Shown here in pieces: positions 61,889 to 64,000 of a DNA stretch of 64,000 nucleotides. The number at the start of each line of letters is the position of its first letter. Positions within the stretch are counted from its first letter, which is position 1. Made by a program: the position numbers and the translations under genes. Under the pieces are notes generated by a model. That model saw only the letters and a program-made list of their open reading frames with translations, was not told where the DNA came from and searched no databases. Source of the stretch: Sphingobium sp. DEHP117 (GTDB lineage: Bacteria; Pseudomonadota; Alphaproteobacteria; Sphingomonadales; Sphingomonadaceae); the NCBI RefSeq assembly GCF_030867385.1, contig NZ_JAPFBJ010000003.1:646099-710098 (forward strand), read 5' to 3'.

Positions 61889-62270
61889 GCGACGCCGCGC
61901 ACGATCCGTCACCAGTGCTCGCCCGCGGGCGGGCGGCAGCCTGTCGCGAAAGACGATAGCGGGCTGTCGCCCGCCTGATCTGCGGACGCCGCTGACGCGG
62001 CGGCGCTACTTTTTGGGCCTCCCTTCCGACGCGGAGGTGGTCGGCGCTCCCTGCTAGGCCCGCCACGGCGGGCTGCAAGCCCCGGCTTCGCCGGGCTGCT
62101 CCATTTCATTTCGCCCCTGCGGGTGCAGCCCGCCGCTCGAACGGGCCTCTTCGGTCGCTCTCGCCGCCCACCCCCGCCTCGGGGAGGCCGATGCGGTTTT
62201 TGGGCAGTGCTGGAGGCAGCCGATGGTTTTCTTCCTCGAACCCCGGATTGGGGCTGGACTGTCAGGATAT
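61889..62270. other. Non-coding right end of mer-trio copy 2
   Basis: Same as 8633-9015 apart from one lost G near 62182. GC-rich inverted repeats and a possible mer terminator, ending with the element's right inverted repeat. No gene seen. Confidence 0.65.
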
Positions 62271-62354
62271 GTGGCCGAAATGGGTAGCGCCTTCCTCTGC
62301 GCCGCGCTTGGCATCGAACCGACCGTGCGCCATGCCGATTATCTGGCATCATGG

Positions 62355-62381
62355 GCCAGGTTATGGCGAGGTGAGCATAAC
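62355..62381 (-). repeat. 27-bp block beside RIT copy 4, in reverse orientation
   Basis: Reverse complement of the block at 1500-1526. It touches ardC (after the codons for ASW) on one side and CTCGAG, then the RIT end, on the other. In copies 1-3 the block abuts the ritC end of RIT; here it abuts the ritA end. Confidence 0.7.
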
Positions 62382-62492
62382 TCGAGTAATCGCGAGGTGT
62401 CGATAATGTGAAGGAACGCAGTTTCAGTGTCTGAAATGCGCAGAATTGCGACGTTATCTGACGGGCTTTGCTCCGCATTATTTCTCGACGAA

Positions 62493-62519
62493 CCTCTGCG
62501 GTCGTTTGACCAGCAGAGG
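62493..62519 (+). promoter_or_regulatory. Hairpin covering the ritA ribosome binding site, copy 4
   Basis: CCTCTGC (62493-62499) pairs with GCAGAGG (62513-62519), with inner GGTC/GACC. AGAGGAG is in the 3' arm, eight bases before the ATG at 62528. Confidence 0.6.
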
Positions 62520-62527
62520 AGCCGTCA

Positions 62528-63760
62528 ATGCCGAATACCGATTGCGAACTGATCTCCGAACTCAGATCCGTACTGACCAGCCAACGATACAGCCCGGTGG
62601 TGGCCGGGAACTACTGCGCCTATGCGCGCGGGTTCCTCGACTATCTTGCCCGGCGCAGCATCCCGATCGCGGAGGTGACCGAGGCGCAGGTGGGGTACTA
62701 TTTGCACCATGCGATCACGATGTTCCGCAAACGTCATGGCCGACCACCAGGGCCGTGTTGGCACTCCATTCCGCGTTCTGGAATCCACGCCCTACTGCGG
62801 CTTGCACAGGGCCGTTGGCCACCCGCGCCCAAAGCGACATGTGCTGCTGACACGCTGCGCTTTACGATTTGCGACGAATACGAGATCTGGCTGCGCGAGG
62901 AGCGGGGCCTTGCGGAGCGCAGCATCTACGCATTGATGTGGGAAGGTCGGAACTTCCTGACCTGGCAGCTTGATCGATGCGGCGTCGACAGCCTGGTGGA
63001 AATGAGCGTCGGCGACATCGACCGTTACATGGATATGCGCAGCCCGCACCAAACGCGCAAATCGGTGAAGGACGTGGCGGAGCGTCTTCGCTCGCTGTTG
63101 CGTTATCTGCACCGTACGCGCCGCACCGCAATCGACTTGTCGCCGCACGTCATCGCCCGCTATTGTATGCCTATGAAGGGGTGCCCTCGATCCTGGAGCG
63201 CGATCAGATCGCCGCCGTTCTGGAAACCGCGAGCAAAGACACAACGCCTATCGGGCTCAGAGATCAGGCGATCCTGCAACTGCTGGCGACTTATGGTCTG
63301 AGGTCCGGCGAAATCCGCAATCTGAAGATCGAGGATATTGACTGGCGGACGGAATCGATCCGCATCCTCCACACCAAGACCCGTGCCTGTTCCTATCTGC
63401 CGTTGATGGCTCCGTGGGGCGAAGCCATCCTCAGCTATCTGCGCTCGGGACGACCGCAGACCGACGCCCGCGAAGTGTTCGTGCGGACCCGTGCACCCTA
63501 TGGAAGGCTCCGGGTGCTGCATAGTGCCGTCTTCCGGCGAATCCGGGATGCCGGGGTCAAGCCACCGGGGAAGTGTGGGCCACACATCTTCAGACATGCC
63601 CGCGCGGTCGAGATGCTGCGCGCCTCGGTCCCGCAAAAGGTGATCGGCGATATGCTGGGTCATCGTTCGACGGAATCTACCGCCTCCGTATCTCAAGCTG
63701 GCAACCGAAGACCTGCGGGCCATCGCGCTCGACGTTCCGGGATCGGAGGTGCTGTCATGA
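62528..63760 (+). pseudogene. ritA: RIT tyrosine recombinase A, frameshifted
   Basis: Matches the 410-residue RitA. The first 210 residues are intact. A C run that is three long (63156-63158) instead of four shifts the frame between the two domains, at the same run that is five long in copy 1. A further extra C near 63685 lies close to the catalytic tyrosine. It ends overlapping ritB by ATGA at 63757. It may be a true pseudogene or sequence error. Confidence 0.8.
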
Positions 63761-64000
63761 CGCCATGGCCCGATCCCGAACGACTGTTGATCGCGCGCTA
63801 TCTCGCGGACCTTGGCCTGCGCAGCAAGAACAGCCGCACCTATTACAAACAGGTGCTCTACAGCTTCCAGGACGTCGCCGCGCGCCACACCGAACTCGGC
63901 CAAGATGTGCTGGTAGCCTGGTTGCGGGCGTGGTCCGACCGTTGGACAGCGACGACGCTGCTCCACCGCACCCGGCATTATCGACCGGTTCCTCGATCAC
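63757..64000 (+). CDS. ritB: RIT tyrosine recombinase B, N-terminal part
   Basis: First 81 codons or so of ritB, identical to the other copies up to an extra G near 63975 that shifts the last few codons (TRHYRPVP in place of TRIIDRFL). The rest is beyond the window. Confidence 0.75.
   Translation, partial: MTPWPDPERLLIARYLADLGLRSKNSRTYYKQVLYSFQDVAARHTELGQDVLVAWLRAWSDRWTATTLLHRTRHYRPVPRS

Larger units (their letters stand above)
48312..62270 (+). mobile_element. mer-trio transposon, copy 2 (complete)
   Basis: About 14 kb. Left end TTATCTGGACAGTC (48312-48325) and right end CTGTCAGGATA (to 62269/62270) are imperfect inverted repeats. GTGGCC stands on both sides (48306-48311 and 62271-62276, allowing one base of slack). 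Contents are three tyrosine recombinases coupled by ATGA, ardC copy A with RIT copy 3, and the mercury operon. The trio plus cargo recalls Tn554-type transposons, but the cargo and protein sizes differ. It is inserted in the third ardC at the VA-E codons, the same place as copy 1 in the second ardC. Confidence 0.88.
47574..62354 (+). pseudogene. ardC: Third ardC, split by the mer-trio element and by RIT copy 4
   Basis: 47574-48311 encodes the ArdC N-terminal ssDNA-binding domain and most of the zincin domain, with HECAH in LHECAHASGAAHRL, ending KKYAFEELVA at the element's left end. Reading through adds a dozen foreign residues and stops at 48350. The gene resumes at 62271-62354 (VAEMGSAFLCAALGI, then HADYLASW) after the element, and is cut again by RIT copy 4. 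The last 30 or so residues lie outside the window. Sequence differences show that this is a different gene from both other ardC copies. The start follows the leader's GGAG. Confidence 0.87.
62387..64000 (+). mobile_element. RIT element, copy 4 (partial, inverted)
   Basis: Starts with the 32-bp terminal repeat (62387-62418) followed by the ritA end, so its orientation relative to ardC is opposite to copies 1-3. It runs off the window inside ritB. A few differences from copy 2 are present: three instead of four bases in the C run at 63156-63158, a changed base pair at about 63415, an extra C near 63685 and an extra G near 63975. Confidence 0.9.

Noticed and set aside
1..64000. The 53.25-kb periodicity could mean a circular plasmid read past its start
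   Set aside because: The repeat stops at 9015/62270, and the two copies continue into different ardC genes; a simple wrap-around would continue unchanged.
1..64000. tRNA or rRNA genes as integration targets
   Set aside because: None recognised on either strand; the visible targets are ardC genes.

Overview
The window looks like accessory DNA, a plasmid or integrative element, from a GC-rich alphaproteobacterium, most likely a sphingomonad. This is inferred from the long ParB paired with ArdC-type antirestriction genes, the dense GC-rich coding, and the mix of mercury, efflux and defence genes. No rRNA, tRNA, CRISPR array or housekeeping operon was recognised.

Layout. 1-9015 is the right part of a large transposon, called here the mer-trio element. 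It carries a recombinase tail, an ardC interrupted by a RIT (recombinase-in-trio) element, and merR / merT / GDCCVxC / merB / merA-like genes. It lies in a second ardC (9016-13087) that is also interrupted by a RIT. parB follows (13247-15211), with its 3' end cut by an IS21-family insertion (15196-17687). 17.7-25.0 kb holds a MarR-linked RND efflux, thioesterase and hydrolase operon between two related A+T-richer repeats. 24972-30806 is a tight seven-gene operon (DUF6932 NTase-like, HTH-ImmA, DUF4186, radical SAM, DPPW methyltransferase, ASCH, P-loop kinase) whose joint function I do not recognise. 45923-30866 (minus strand) is a five-gene restriction-like operon (DUF1998 helicase, SNF2 helicase, large adenine methyltransferase, zinc-hook ATPase, HNH nuclease), close to Hma or class 1 DISARM. 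46101-47321 is an AAA/DUF4143 ATPase. 47574-62354 is a third ardC, split by a complete 14-kb mer-trio element (48312-62270), then hit by a fourth, inverted RIT that runs off the window end.

How it fits together. The window is a nest of two unrelated three-recombinase elements that repeatedly use ardC as target. All three ardC genes carry RIT at the same codon, and two of the three carry the mer-trio element at the same codon. Two mer-trio copies, about 9 kb of each visible as a direct repeat, flank about 39 kb of cargo that includes both defence-like operons. Homologous recombination between them could delete or mobilise that cargo. parB and the third ardC share a structured 5' leader with a covarying stem next to the ribosome binding site. 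The best candidate for an undescribed system is the seven-gene operon at 25-30.8 kb, which has its own promoter/operator placed so that the mRNA is probably leaderless.

Caution: 57.4-59.8 kb differs from its otherwise identical copy at 4.1-6.6 kb by more than fifteen single-base indels. The broken genes there are probably sequence errors rather than real decay.
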